64,000 nucleotides of DNA from Paguma larvata (lineage: Eukaryota; Chordata; Mammalia; Carnivora; Viverridae), in NCBI GenBank assembly GCA_030068075.1, contig CM057843.1, positions 41,423,832 to 41,487,831 on the forward strand. Direction: 5' to 3'. Position 1 is the first letter of the stretch, and every line of letters starts with the position of its first letter. Below are positions 34,266-45,608 of the stretch, one piece after another. The notes below the pieces were generated by a model that saw only the letters and a list, made by a program, of their open reading frames with translations, did not search any database and had not been told where the DNA came from. The translations under genes were made by a program, and so were the position numbers.

Positions 34266-35744
34266 GGTGGGTCCTCATTTCGGGCTTCGGACACTTCTGG
34301 TGTTTGTCCACGGACCGAGGCACGGCAGGGCTGTAGTTCTGGAATCGACCGACAGAGGGCGATCAGGGGCTGTGGGCCGTTGGGCCCCGGCAGTCCGCCC
34401 CCTTTGCCTTGACCCGGATCGCTGGGGCCCACGGCTCCTCTCTCAGTGACGGGGGCACCCTGGAGCCAGTCTGCGGGCAGGTGGGGGCCAAACACTGCCA
34501 GGGCGTTTCTCTGGCATCCAGAAACTGAACGTGCCCTACCTAGACGGCACCGCCGGCACCCCCGGGCATACTCAGGCCAGCCGCCGCAAACGGGTGGTGC
34601 CTCCCAGTTCCTGGTCCCCGTTGGCGGTGGAAAGGCTGAGGATTTCTCCGTGCCTCTGTTGAAATCGCAGGATTAGCGCGCCCCGATCCCTGAAGGCGGT
34701 ACGTGTGGAGAACAGGAGGGGTCATCCTTTGCCATTTCAGAAAACCCAAGGGAAGGGGCAGTCTACCCTCTAGAAGTCTGCCTAGAGTGACCGGGTGCCA
34801 AAGGCTGACCAGGCTGCAGATCCCCTGACGGTCTCTGATCCAAAAGGGAAATGTCCCAGGTGGCCAATATGGGAGGAGAAATTAAATGCAAGCTTCCTTG
34901 GTAAATAAGACTATCAAATCACAGGGTGCGTGGGAGTTGAGGCTGGTGCTCGGTAGAGGCGAGGTTCCCTTCCAGCTCTCCCAGCCCTGCCAACCTTTTG
35001 TCCCAGCTGTCTTCTGTCTTCCCTAGGGAGGAACTGTCATGAGTTCTGTGTCCTCCCCACTGCTTAAGCCATCAAACCTAATTACTGGAAACCGGGCTTT
35101 GTTCTAAGAAGAAGGAAACGGGGCTGGAGGGTGAGGTCCCTGAGACCTGGCCTCCGCTGGAGGATGCTCGGGTTGCGCCAGCGAGGGCCCCCAGGCACCG
35201 ACTTCCACCAGCCTCCCCGGCAGCTGAGCGATTCACAGCGCAGACTCTTGTCAGGTGGCCGGACTGGTGACCCACGCCTCTTCCAGCCGCGTGGACAGCG
35301 GTGGGGAACTAGAGGGACTTGGCGTGGCCTGGGACCCAGGAGCAGTCGCCACAATGCCCTCCTTCGGCAGAAGAGAGATGCGGATGTCCTGGTCACCCCA
35401 AGCGCCCACCCCCCCGTCCCCCTCTGCCCCCTACCCCAGACCCCGGGACAGCCTCTGCAGGGGCCGCCCAGGGGCCTCCCAGCTTCACGGGAGCTGCCTG
35501 GGAATCTTGCTCACCCCCAGCAGCAGCGGCAGCGTGACTATTATGACTTTTCACCTTGACCTTACATGCGGGCCGACCCCTCCGAGGCGAGAGTGAGCAC
35601 AGAAGCACAAGGGCTGAAGGTCACTGGTGGAGGAGAAAAGGCTTTGAGATGGCCCTCTTCCCTCCTGGAGCTGGGCAGCCCATTCAGCTTCACCTCCTCC
35701 AGCCCCGGTCAGGGAGGCTCATGGGAGTTAGGAGGCTCCAGGAT
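34266..35744. other. Unique sequence
   Basis: GC-rich, with several overlapping open frames (up to 142 codons at 35131-35559) that shadow each other on both strands. A CTCF-like word is at 34349-34362. No gene supported. Confidence 0.4.
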
Positions 35745-35877
35745 GTTGCGGGAGCTCACGGTGCGTTGGGTCAAGCCCGGAGTCCCAGTTGGGATTCTTT
35801 CTCTCTCCTCTCTCTCCTCTCTCTCTGCCCCTCCCCGATTCATGTTTGCACTCTATCTCAAAATAAATAAATAAACA
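35745..35877 (+). repeat. Partial felid-type SINE
   Basis: Diverged middle then 'cagttgggattctttctctctcc..cccctccccgattcatgtttgcactctatctcaaaataaataaataaac'. The 5' part is degraded or deleted. Confidence 0.75.
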
Positions 35878-35889
35878 AAAGAAAGAAAG

Positions 35890-35940
<51 letters not shown>

Positions 35941-36003
35941 AGAAGGAAGGAAGGAAGGAAGGAAGGAAGGAAGGAAGGAAGGAAGGAAGGAAGGAAGGAA
36001 GAA
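35878..36003 (+). repeat. GAAA then GGAA compound microsatellite
   Basis: About 60 bp of (GAAA)n followed by about 60 bp of (GGAA)n, growing out of the A-rich SINE tail. A 257-codon minus-strand open frame through it is a low-complexity artefact. Confidence 0.97.
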
Positions 36004-36821
36004 AAGAGGTGGGGGGAAGGAAGAGAGAAAAGGGGGAGGGAGACCATGAAAAAAGAAAAATGACATGTTAGAGGCCAGAGAAGCACCCGCTGCTCCCCCG
36101 AGAGGCTTCCATTTCTCGTGGGGGGTGAGGGGAGCTGGCTTTGCCCTCTGGCTCCTCCTTCTGCCTGGGATTTGATTGCTCTGCAAATTCAGCGTCCTGT
36201 CTGGTGATTCTGTTCTGGGCAGGCTGGACTGCTCTGGTCCAAATACAGGTGCGCCCCCCCCCACTTGATTGTATATGAGACCCCCCCCCAGACCCAGAGA
36301 ATCTGGCAGTAATTCAAGGAGTTTTCTGCCAGCCCAGGGGCATTCCAGTGCCAAACCCCAGCGGCCTGTGGAACCCGTAGCAGCTTCCCCAGGGAGCAGG
36401 AAGGGCAGCGAGTGCTGCGAGCCCCCTTCAGAGTCCTCTGTCTGAGCCCCCCGCAGCCCCACTGCCTTCCACGCACCCCCCCCACCCGCCCCCACCTGCA
36501 ACGGCTTACCTCAGGCCCTTTCGCTCCCTGATTCCCTACCAGGCCTCCTTCCCCGCTTCCCCCGCCCCCTGCAAGCCCTGCCTCCCCTAGCCCACCCTGG
36601 GGCAGCCCAGTGTCCTTGTGCAAAGACTCACCTCCCCCGCCACCCTCAGCCTCCCCCCCCCCCCCCCGTTGCCCTCTGGACTCTTTATCCACGTTCTCTG
36701 TTCTGTACTCTGGCTCTCGGGGACCCTGAACCTTCCCTGCCACTCCACGGCCCCGAGAGGCTGCCCCGTACGCGTTCTTGCTTCGTTCTTTCCCATCCTC
36801 CCTGACACACATCCCCACCGA
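36004..36821. other. C-rich unique sequence
   Basis: Polypyrimidine rich on the + strand, with a C15-type run at 36652-36667. Long minus-strand open frames (209 codons at 36189-36818) reflect base composition. Confidence 0.4.
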
Positions 36822-37601
36822 TGGGGTTTTGGGCTGATGGCGGGATTCGGAGTTCTTTGGCGCAAGAAAAGGTGATTTTATTAAAGCCCGGGGAAAGGGG
36901 CTGAGGGCAGAAAGAGCTGCGCTGGGGCTGGTGAGGAGTGGCTGGTTGCATACCCTCAGGTCGGGTGGGGGTTAGGAACAGCCTAAGTCTCTAGGGAATT
37001 TTGGAAGCGAGGTTTCCAGGACTTTGAGGGGCTAGTTGTGTTTGGAAAATACCATTTATTACTGTTTAGTCAAACCTCAGTCATGGGACCCTGCAGGTGT
37101 ATCAGGGTGTGTAAGCTTGGAGTATGATTGCCAGCATATATCTTGGGGGAGTTGAGATAAAGGAAGTTTCCAAAGGATTTTTTCAATGTTTATTTATTTT
37201 GGGGAGAGGTAAAGACAGAGAGTGAGTGAGGGAGGGGCAGAGAGAGAGAGGGAGACCCAGAATCCGAAACAGGCTCCAGGCTCCGAGCTGTCAGCACAGA
37301 GCCCAACTCAGGGCTCGAACTCAGGAACGGCGAGATCATGACCTGAGCCGAAGTCAGATGCCCAAGCGACTGAGCCCCCCAGGCGCCCCTCCAAAGGAAT
37401 TTTTGTACGTTAAAGTAGACTTGCGGGGTCCTGGGGGGTCAGGATGATGTTAAGCCAAGACTCCCTTTTTGCCTGTAGCAAAGCGTCATCATGGAGGCAG
37501 TGGAGCTCCTAGAGGGAGGTCACTCTGCGTGTTTCAAGGACTTGGCAATGGGCTGTAAGCAGGAAGAAAGTTTAATTTTTCATTTGCCTCAGTTTCCCAC
37601 A
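36822..37601 (-). mobile_element. Probable solitary retroviral LTR, interrupted by a SINE
   Basis: Read on the minus strand, the unit starts TGTGGGAAACTGAGGCAAATG (37601 downward). It runs through a long U3-like part, has an AATAAA signal in 'ggctttaataaaatcacc' (about 36870-36885) followed by 'ttttcttgcgcc', and ends CCCAAAACCCCA at 36822. TG...CA ends, a single polyadenylation signal near the 3' end and about 560 bp without the SINE fit a solo LTR of an endogenous retrovirus. No internal viral genes are present and I do not see a clear target-site duplication, so it is old or its boundaries are slightly off. Confidence 0.55.
37175..37389 (-). repeat. Felid-type SINE with target-site duplication, inside the LTR
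   Basis: Reverse-strand full element. Direct repeat ccaaagga(a)ttttt at 37167-37179 and 37391-37404. It post-dates the LTR. Confidence 0.94.
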
Positions 37602-39834
37602 GCACCATAGCAAGCACTTAAACCTCTTTCCTTTGTCCTTGGGCGGCCAGGAGTGTCCGAGGAATATCACACGGATCCCACCTGGGGTGGGGGGCGGTGT
37701 GCTAGTTTGTACTCCGCCCTCAGCTTGCGTTATGTTCGTTATGTTCCCTCGTGGCTACTGCCTAGAGCTCACGTATTTCCCTCCCTTCTCTGGGCCTCGG
37801 GAGTCCTCCCCCTCCTTCCCCTCCCTGCTCCAGCCCCACCCTCCCCAACCTTCCCAGGCCAGCCCTGTCCAGGGGAACCAGCTGTTTGAGCCTTTCAGAC
37901 TCTGAGCTGAGTTGGGCCCAGGAACTTCTACACCCAGACGCCCCGAGCTCAGCAAACATTGGGTCTCGGCACGGTGATGGGTATGATGCGCTTGCTGGCA
38001 TGGAAACATTCTTGGCGATACTGTTAGAGGTTTTTCCAACATGGAGGTCTGATCATGTGGCTCCCAGCCAGGAGCGTCTTATGGCCCAGGCCCTGCCTGC
38101 CCCTTCCCCACCCCCACCCCCGCCTCTCTCATCCCGTGCCTGCCACGAGGAAGGCTCCCAGGCGGTGGCTGTGGAATCAAGGATCGAGGCCTCGAACTGT
38201 CCGCGTTGACTGGGGGCTCCTCGGCCAAGCCAACCCTGCGCCCAGCGAGACCAGGACTTCTTGCTGTCCCAGAGTCTGCCCTGGCCCCTCTCACCACGAG
38301 ACGTGGTGGGAAGCTGTGGCCACCCTTGTTGGTCCACCTAAGCACGCAGAGCTTACCTCCAAGCTCCTTTGGTCACGTTGGGGCGTGTCGAAACAGAAAA
38401 GTGCATCATCGTGTTTGATTCTCAAACCCGGTCCTTGAATTTAGTGGGACAGGAATTCCTTTTTCCGTCTCAGAGGTGCCCACTTACGGGAGGTACCGCC
38501 GCGGGTGCTTTCTTGGGCCTACGTGGGCAAAGGCGGGCACTGATAACATCTGCCTTCCAGCTGTGCCACTGGGTCTCACCGGCAGGGGCCAGCACAGAAC
38601 TGTCGTGAGGACCATCCGCTGGCTTTCACGTGTCTGCCATTTAAAATTCAGAAAATAGAACTTGGGGCAGACGGAAGTCTGAGGCTGTCTTGGAGGAGAG
38701 TGGTTCAGTCACCTGCAGGTAGCTGTCTCCCCGCCTTCCATGTCTTCATGCAGCTGTGAGGCCACAGGAGTCCTAGAAGCTTGACACCCCTCATCCCTCC
38801 CTCACCATCGTAGGGTCAGCAGCAGGTCCTCGTGTTCTGGAAGAGGCAGAAGCTTAGGCCCCGGGCTCTTTGCAGAATGTGCTGCCATTCTGCTTCTGAC
38901 CACCAGATGGCACCCCAGGGCCCAGTGTTCTGTCCTAGCGCTAAAAGGTCCCGGCCTTAAACCCTGGAATAAGTTTTTCTTCATCATCCTCTCAGTGCAG
39001 GTGAAGGCTCCTCCAGAGGCTGTAAGGCAAGACCCTTTGACCAGCGGGTGAGAAGCTCTAAAGGTCCAAGAACTGGGCCATTGACTCTGGAGACCAAGCG
39101 TGGGAGCTTTGATGCAGGTTAAGCAAAAGGCCGGGGGGCGGGGATGAATACTGTTCCTCCTGGAAAACTAACCGCGCATTCGGCGCCGGTACTAAGTCAA
39201 GGCTGAGGACACGCGCGGGTGTGCGCATGCGTGGGTGTGCCCGCGGGTGTGAGAAACCAGAGAGCCCGTGCACAGCAGAGTTTCAGAGCTCATCCCTATG
39301 CCCCACCGTCTTGAGAGTTGGGACTGATAAAACTGGAGCTCACCGTGCCTGGCAGAAGGATGTGGGGACACTCCTGTCCTGGTGTGCCTCCTAGCACATC
39401 TAGCTGTGGGTGCGTGTGGTCGGGAGTCCCTTGACTGAGCTCTTGTGGCTGTGCCTGCCCCGGCTTTGGTATTTCGGCCCAGATGACACGGGCACTGCCA
39501 TTAGTACGTGTAGTGGCATCTCTGAGAGCACCTGTCGTGGACGTACCTGTGGGCGCAGGTGTCCTGAGCCTCTCTGTGTTTGTCTTCGTGTGACATGTGG
39601 CCCAAATATCCGGGCTCTGCGTAGGGACTCACAGGGCTCGGGCAGGAGGTGTGCGCATATGTTCACACGCTTATGTGTGCGGCGTACCCCTTGTGCCCGC
39701 TTCCCCGGGGGAGGGGGGTCAGGCAGAGCCAGCTTGCTCTCTATTTCCTCGGACATTTTACTCCGCCGTGACCCAGAGTCCTGCCAGGCTGCTGCTCTCC
39801 TCGGTGAACATTGCACCTGCCTTTCTCCTTGGCC
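37602..39834. other. Unique sequence
   Basis: No gene or young repeat. A good CTCF-type word is at 38900-38913. GC-rich open frames are chance. Confidence 0.4.
38900..38913 (+). promoter_or_regulatory. CTCF-type motif
   Basis: CCACCAGATGGCAC is a close match to the CTCF core, located 9.1 kb upstream of MEOX1. A motif alone does not prove occupancy. Confidence 0.45.
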
Positions 39835-39970
39835 AAGCATGCCTTCGGGGAGATTGTTTATTTCTCCAATTAGAAGAAGAAAGGCCCTGAGGGGGCTGCA
39901 CACTGGAAATTACCACATTTTAAAATGCTCTGGCATTCATGAAACCATAAACCTCATGGTGGGTTCGCCT
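39835..39970. promoter_or_regulatory. Short AT-rich enhancer-like patch
   Basis: 'gagattgtttatttctccaattagaag', 'aattaccacattttaaaatg', 'catgaaaccataaacctc': repeat-free, AT-rich, with two ATTA-type words. Confidence 0.35.
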
Positions 39971-40129
39971 CCTCTCCGGACCTGAGCAGCCCCTTCCTCC
40001 GAGGCTGGGGAGCTCTGACCTTTGGCCCCTCTGTGGCCAGAGAGCTCCCGGCCCCATCTTCTGTTTGGGTCTGTCGCCAGTTGTGTCTGTCGCCATGTTA
40101 ATCTTTCAGTTCTCCTAGGTCTCTTCAGC

Positions 40130-40260
40130 CTCAGCGAAGCAGAAAGCCCAGATTCTAGCAGCCCTCCCTGGCTGTGTGAGCTTGGACAAGGCCCTGACCT
40201 CTCTGGGCCTCGGACGCCTCCATGGTTCAAATAAAGTTAGTCCCTCCTATGATCTGAAGC
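40130..40260 (+). repeat. MIR fragment
   Basis: 'tggctgtgtgagcttggacaaggccctgacctctctgggcctcgg..ggttcaaataaagttagt'. Confidence 0.65.
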
Positions 40261-40499
40261 TCCTTGCTGCTCTGATGCTTTGAGACCTGAAGCCCTTTGT
40301 TAAGTAGAACTTGCACAGCGAGCATAGAACGGGCCATTAGCCCCATTTTAAAGGAAAAGAAGGAGAAGCTTCTTGCCACCATCCGGCCCTGAAACCAAGA
40401 CAGAGCGAGCGGAGAGGAGAGGCGGGGAACACAGACGGTGCTCTCCGCCCTTGGACTGCCGTCCTCCCGAACAGCCCCAAACAGCCAGGGGGGGATTGA

Positions 40500-40760
40500 T
40501 GAGAGCCCGTCTCCCAGGCCTACGCAGTAATTATTGGTGTTCCTAACGATGCCCCGAGGTATTACATTCCGTCAGAATCATCAAAGAAAGATTAAACCAT
40601 GCCTCGTCTAATTGCTCTTTGAAACACCTCCTATTCTCTTGCCCGGAAAATTGATAACCTATGGATTTTCAATTAACTTTAAGTTACGAAGAATATTCAG
40701 TTTACCCAAGTACCCCATCCATTTTCTGTTCCTCGTAGGGGGAGTTTATTAACCATCTCG
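40500..40760. promoter_or_regulatory. AT-rich enhancer-like block
   Basis: Repeat-free: 'gcagtaattattggtgttcc', 'tcaaagaaagattaaaccatgc', 'gtctaattgctctttgaaac', 'ttgataacctatggattttcaattaac'. At least four ATTA/TAAT words. About 7.5 kb upstream of MEOX1. Confidence 0.5.
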
Positions 40761-40794
40761 GGCTGTATCCCCCAAGGATGACAAAGTTTGGGGG

Positions 40795-40960
40795 TGGAAA
40801 AATCGCAGCTCTGTAATCGGAGGCCCTGGTTCCGGCCCTTCCTAAGACTGTAGCTCCGTAAGCCCCCCAGCCTCTCCCGCCTCGGTTGCCGCACCTGTGA
40901 AAAATGGGACTAATGCCAGTCCCGCTCCCCCGGGGTCATGGCCAGAATCGGGTAGGTTAT
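40795..40960 (+). repeat. MIR fragment
   Basis: 'ctgtaatcggaggccctggttccggcccttcctaagactg..cagcctctcccgcctcggttgccgcacctgtgaaaaatggg'. Confidence 0.65.
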
Positions 40961-41054
40961 GGGTGCGGTTGTCAACGGAACGTCTGGACACACCAGAGAT
41001 GTTTAGAAAGCACGGGAGAACTTCTCGGTAAGACGGGGGGCTTGGCCAGTGACA

Positions 41055-41190
41055 CTGCGAGCTTGAGGAAAGAGCGCTGGACAGGCTTCCTGGACCCGTG
41101 GTTGTCCCAACAGCACCCTGTGCGGCCTTGGGGGGTCCCCTAGGCTTCCCGGACTTCCGCCTTATCATCTGTAGAATGGGGGGCAGACAG
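41055..41190 (+). repeat. MIR fragment
   Basis: 'gaaagagcgctggacaggcttcctgg..cttcccggacttccgccttatcatctgtagaatgggg'. Confidence 0.55.
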
Positions 41191-42756
41191 ACTCGGGGAA
41201 GACCAGAGATTGCGAATTAGGGGTGCGAGAAACAAATCACGCCCAGAGGCCTGTCTGCGTTGACCAGCCGTGTTTTAAATTCATTAGCAACGTTTCAAAA
41301 TTGAGAGATGCCTGTAAAAACCTAGAATCATGGCTCTCTTTGTTCAAATGGTAAAAACGGGGCTGCGTTCTTGCAAGGCAAAAGCGTCAGCGCCAAGGAG
41401 CTGCTGAGGCCCCTCTGTCTCCCTCTGCACCCCTTTCTCTCCCCCTCCGAGGCTGGCTTCCCCACCTGGTGTTGACTTGCCTGGCCCCAAGTGGGTTCGT
41501 GACCCCTGGACTGTGTGATCTGCAAGGCTTTAGGCCTTGACCCATCCCGGCTGCCCCCCCGGGGATGCGGGCCTTCGTCTCAGGGAAGGGAGAGCCATCG
41601 GGGACCTGCCCAGAACAGCCTTCTCACCTGGACCCTGGCGGGGGAGAGACGCGTTCCTTCAGCAACTTCCAGGCCCAAGCAGAGCAAAGCGCTGCGGAGA
41701 CCCCCCACCCCAAGCACGGCCCTCGCAGCCCTCGCAGCCAGCGCCAGTAACTCACAGCTGCGGTTACCCGCGCGCTGATTTCTGTTTTAAAAAATACTGC
41801 TGGATAAACAGTGAGGGAAACCCGAGCTGTTCCCACACCGCATAAATCCCCAGTTTGCTGTCCTATCTGGTTAGCTGGTTTCCCCCCCAAATAACAGCAC
41901 CGCGGCCTCGCGAGCAAGGGCTGGAAAAGTGCGCCCCGGGAAGCGGGCGCCTCTGGAGTCTCCCCGGCTGGCGCCCTGCCCTGCACGGAGGCCTCCCTCC
42001 TTCTCGCTGTCAGCACTTCCTGCCCAGGGGCGCTCACCTCCGTCCTCACTCCCTCCACCTGGATGCCGTTCCTCCTCCCCTCTGCTTTGTCTCATTCCAA
42101 AGGCCTCCAAGGGAGACCTTCCTGGGGGACCCCCGGGCTCCTCCAGCAACTAGAGGGGGCCGCAGCCAAAAGCAGACCTACCCGACTGCCTCGCCTCCCC
42201 CTGGAATGCTCCCTGTAAGAGCTCCTTCCAGAGCCCTCGGTCAGAGTGCAAATATCTTAGCTCAGAAGGTGCGGCCAGAGCCTTCTCCAGCCCAGAGATG
42301 AGATGCGTCTGGCCTTAGATGAGAGTTGGCAGATTTAAGCAGGGCGGGGGAAGGGGCGTGGGAAGGACGCCCGGTGAAATGTGAATTTCAGATCAGCAAC
42401 AAATAACTTTTAGCCTAAGGATGTCCCCCAAATTGCGGGGAGCATACTTAACTGGGTGCCCTGTATTTTGTGTAGCTGTTCTACCTTAATGCCTTCCCCT
42501 GAGGAAGGATGGGTTCTGATGGAGGAAGAGGCAGGGTTATGGGAGCCAGTGTCCCCCGCAGCTACAGGTGGCCGGGTGACTAGGGCTGGCCAAGGAGGCT
42601 GAAGAGCCGTGGCTGACCGGGACCTCCAGAAAGCCTCCTTGAATGGGGCACCTCCCTCCTTCCTGCCATTGGGAATGCCAACGTGACCGTTGAGCGTGAA
42701 CTGCCAGTTGAAGGAGGGGACCTTCTGGGTCACAACGCAGAAAGAGTGACCGTGAG
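41191..42756. other. Unique sequence
   Basis: GC-rich with mutual antisense open frames at 41624-42301. No supported gene. Confidence 0.4.
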
Positions 42757-42963
42757 GAGCGCCTGAGTGGCTTGGCCGGCCGGTTGAGCGTCTGACTTGG
42801 GCTCGGGTCAGCATCTCACGGTTCGTGGGTTCGAGCCCCGTGTCGGGCTCTGTGCTGACAGCTCCGAGCCTGGAGCCTGCTTCGGATCCTGTGTCTGCCT
42901 CTCTTTCTACCCCTTTCCCCCCTCTCAAAAAGAAAGAAAAAATTAAAAAAAAAAAAAAAAAAA
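42757..42963 (+). repeat. Felid-type SINE with target-site duplication
   Basis: 'gagcgcctgagtggcttggccggccggttgagcg' to a long A tail. Direct repeat aaagag(t/c)gacc(g/a)tg at 42741-42753 and 42962-42974. Confidence 0.94.
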
Positions 42964-42974
42964 AGAGCGACCAT

Positions 42975-44059
42975 GCTTGGGTGCCTGATGGCCAGATGAC
43001 TTGGAGGAATGGCCATCCCCGGCTGGACTGCCACTTCGAACTCCTTTCGTTGGGGAAAAGAATAGACTCTGTGGTTCCCCTTTTGTTATTTTGAGAAAGC
43101 TGCCTCCACTCCTAGGTGACACAGGATCTCCTGTCCCATGCCTGCGGGGGGAGGGGCGGGGGGGGGGACACCGTCCTGCACCTTTGCAAATCAACATGCC
43201 CCTAACTCCTTTGGGCACAGACACCCAGAAAGGGGCCTGTTTATGGAGCCCCTCCTGAAGATTCAGCGAGATTCTGCTCTTGGGGGGGGGCTGAAACTGA
43301 AGTCACGTGACCTCCCAGAGCCAGGGCTCGGTCGCAGGCCGCTGTGTGTATTTTTGTGGTTTCCAGCCATCCGCCCCCGATCTTGGGAGCAGCCAAGGGA
43401 TGGTCAGCACCAAAGGCCGAAAAAACATGCGCACGAGAGAAAATTCTCCCCTGAGGGAACTGTCTCTGTTAAACGCGGTGTTTTCTGGAAAGGAGGGAAA
43501 GGCCCCTTGGTTGGTGCCCTGCGGTAGGACGTCTCGGTCTCCCCTCGCGGCCTTCACGGGCGCACCTGTGATAGTCATGAGAACTGGACTCTGCAGTCGA
43601 CTCATTTATCTCCTGACCGTCCTATTTTTTGAGCCTCACGAAAGTCCCGGAGGGCAGGAATGACCCTGCTGCCCCCAAACCTTCTGAGGAGCAAAGGGCA
43701 TACACCATCCGGATCAATGCCGGGCCCGGAAGTAAACACCTTGGTTCAGAACGATCCCCACCGTATTCGAAACGCGTCTGTCTCCTGTCCCAACCCCCCG
43801 GGTCTCGCCCAGGAACAGGTGTCTTGTCCGATTCACATGTCCTACTGGGCGAGGGAATGCTCGTGGCTTCCTCTTTTCCCTCTGGGTGGCGTAGAGATGT
43901 TTCACGGGGCCTTCTGGAGTTGTCCTGAAGACAGCAATCGCTCGCGTTTGCATTATCGCCGTCCAGATTCCAGCGCTGAAATCTGTACACCAGGCAATGG
44001 TGAGAGCTTTCCTAGGTCACCTCAAACCCGTCTCTCAGCCACCTGATGGAGAAGGAAAA
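42975..44059. other. Unique sequence
   Basis: No gene recognised. A poly-G stretch lies at 43158-43167 and another at 43280-43289. Confidence 0.4.
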
Positions 44060-44180
44060 AAGTTGATCCCCACTTTACAGATGAAGAGACTGAGGCTCAA
44101 GTAACAAAGTGAGTGGCTCGAAGCCATTCAGTTCATTCATGACGGGCCTGGGATTTGAACCCCTGCTCTCCTGGTTCCCA
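44060..44180 (-). repeat. MIR
   Basis: 'ccccactttacagatgaagagactgaggctcaagtaac..gggcctgggatttgaacccctgctctcc'. Confidence 0.85.
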
Positions 44181-44329
44181 GGGCCATGATTGTGAGTCTC
44201 CGTTACGTTCTCGTAGAAGAAGGGATTGAGGGGCTAGGCTGGGCCACCTTCGTTCTCCATGGGGATGTGACCTGCCCAGTGTTCCAGCGGAGTAAGGAAA
44301 GGGAAGGCATAGTGACCCTCGCGTGTACC

Positions 44330-44500
44330 ACCCGTTACTGTCTGCCAGCCCTTGTCACAGACGTCAGGGTCGTTTACCCTCACGACAGCTGGAACTGTCA
44401 TCTCCGCTTTGCCGGTGAGACCACTGACTGACTCGGAGGAGGGAGGTGACTTGCCTGAGACCACACAGCCGCTGAAAGACCAGGCTGCACCTGGAGCCCC
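44330..44500 (-). repeat. MIR fragment
   Basis: 'gtcgtttaccctcacgacagctggaac..ggaggtgacttgcctgagaccacacagccgctg'. Confidence 0.65.
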
Positions 44501-44759
44501 AGGCTCTCCGTCGGACACCCCGAAGCTCCAGGCCCAGGTGGGTGGGGTGGCCGGGCTCGCCAGGAAGCAGGTCCCTGGCACCAAGGACGCGCCCGCCTGC
44601 CCTCGCGCACAATGGGGGGAATTCCAATAGTTCCTTGGGCTGGTTCAGGTGTGGCCGGCCTCCTGACACGCACGCTTTTCCTCTTCCTCCTCCCGCCGCC
44701 CCCTCGACGGCCAGAAGCGGGGTCCCCTCCCTTCCTGAAAAGCCCGCTCCCCTTGGCCG

Positions 44760-45240
44760 CGTAGCCATGGCTTTTTTTTTCCACAAACAGCCACTTCCAT
44801 CCATCTCTGTCTGGGGGCCTCGCGGGGCCTCGAGGGGGGAAATGCTGACTTTGAGGAGGTTAAAGGTGCCGGTGCCCGGCCTTCATCTAACAAATGGGCT
44901 GCCGTGAGGGGAGGGACTGTTGTTTTTTCCTGGCCTCAGAAGAGGGGCCTGTCAGGAAGATGTAGGGGCCAGCGGGGGGGCCCCAGGCCGCGCCCCATGG
45001 GGCGGCTGACAGACGGGGGCAGCTGCGGGGTGCAGGGGGGTGCCGAGCCCGGCCCAGCGCCCCGCACCCCCGCCGCGCCCCTGCCGCTGCCCCCCTGACC
45101 CCTCAGCCCACCCCTTCCAGGGGTGAGAGGCTGAGGCCAGGCCTCCCTGGGCCTCCCTGGGCCGGGCTCCGGGGCCAGCTGCGGAGGCCTGAGGAGCGGG
45201 TTACAGTCACCGGGGTTACAGTCACCGGGACGGTCTTCCT
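44760..45240 (+). promoter_or_regulatory. GC-rich block about 3 kb upstream of MEOX1
   Basis: CpG-containing, repeat-free sequence ('ggccgcgccccatggggcgg', 'ccgccgcgcccctgccgctg'), preceded by 'aatgctgactttgaggaggttaaagg'. Two short tandem duplications are at 45141-45160 (10-bp unit) and 45200-45229 (15-bp unit). Possible promoter-proximal regulatory CpG block. Confidence 0.4.
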
Positions 45241-45514
45241 AGGGAAGCCGAAGAAGGCCCGAGCTTTCTCCCAGCCTCCTGCAGATTCCTTTTAGAGCCC
45301 CCACACCCCCAAGCCCCTCGAGGGACCTCCCCGAATTTCCTCATGCTCCTCCCTGTCCACAGTCCCCTTGGGGAATCGTGGAGTGAAGAAGGAGATAACG
45401 CTGCAAAGGGAGCCGCCTCTATCCAGCACCCACTTGGAGCCCCACGTCACAGAATCGATTCATTTGAATTCTCGGATGTGTGCCGGGTGGGCGTTCCGAG
45501 GCCGTGGGGCCGGG

Positions 45515-45605
45515 CCGTCCAGGTCGGAAGCCTGGCTCCTCTACTGCGGGGCCGTGTGCCCTTGTGCAGGGTATACGGTCGGGCCTCTTCTGAGAACCGG
45601 AGGTG
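45515..45605 (+). repeat. MIR fragment
   Basis: 'ccaggtcggaagcctggctcctctactgcggggccgtgtgcccttgtgcagggtat'. It may resume after the SINE at 45840-45945. Confidence 0.55.
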
Positions 45606-45608
45606 ATG

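Noticed and set aside
35728..36501. 257-codon minus-strand open frame with long Ser/Phe/Leu and Pro/Ser runs
   Set aside because: The runs are the translation of the GAAA/GGAA microsatellite and a SINE piece; low complexity, not a protein.
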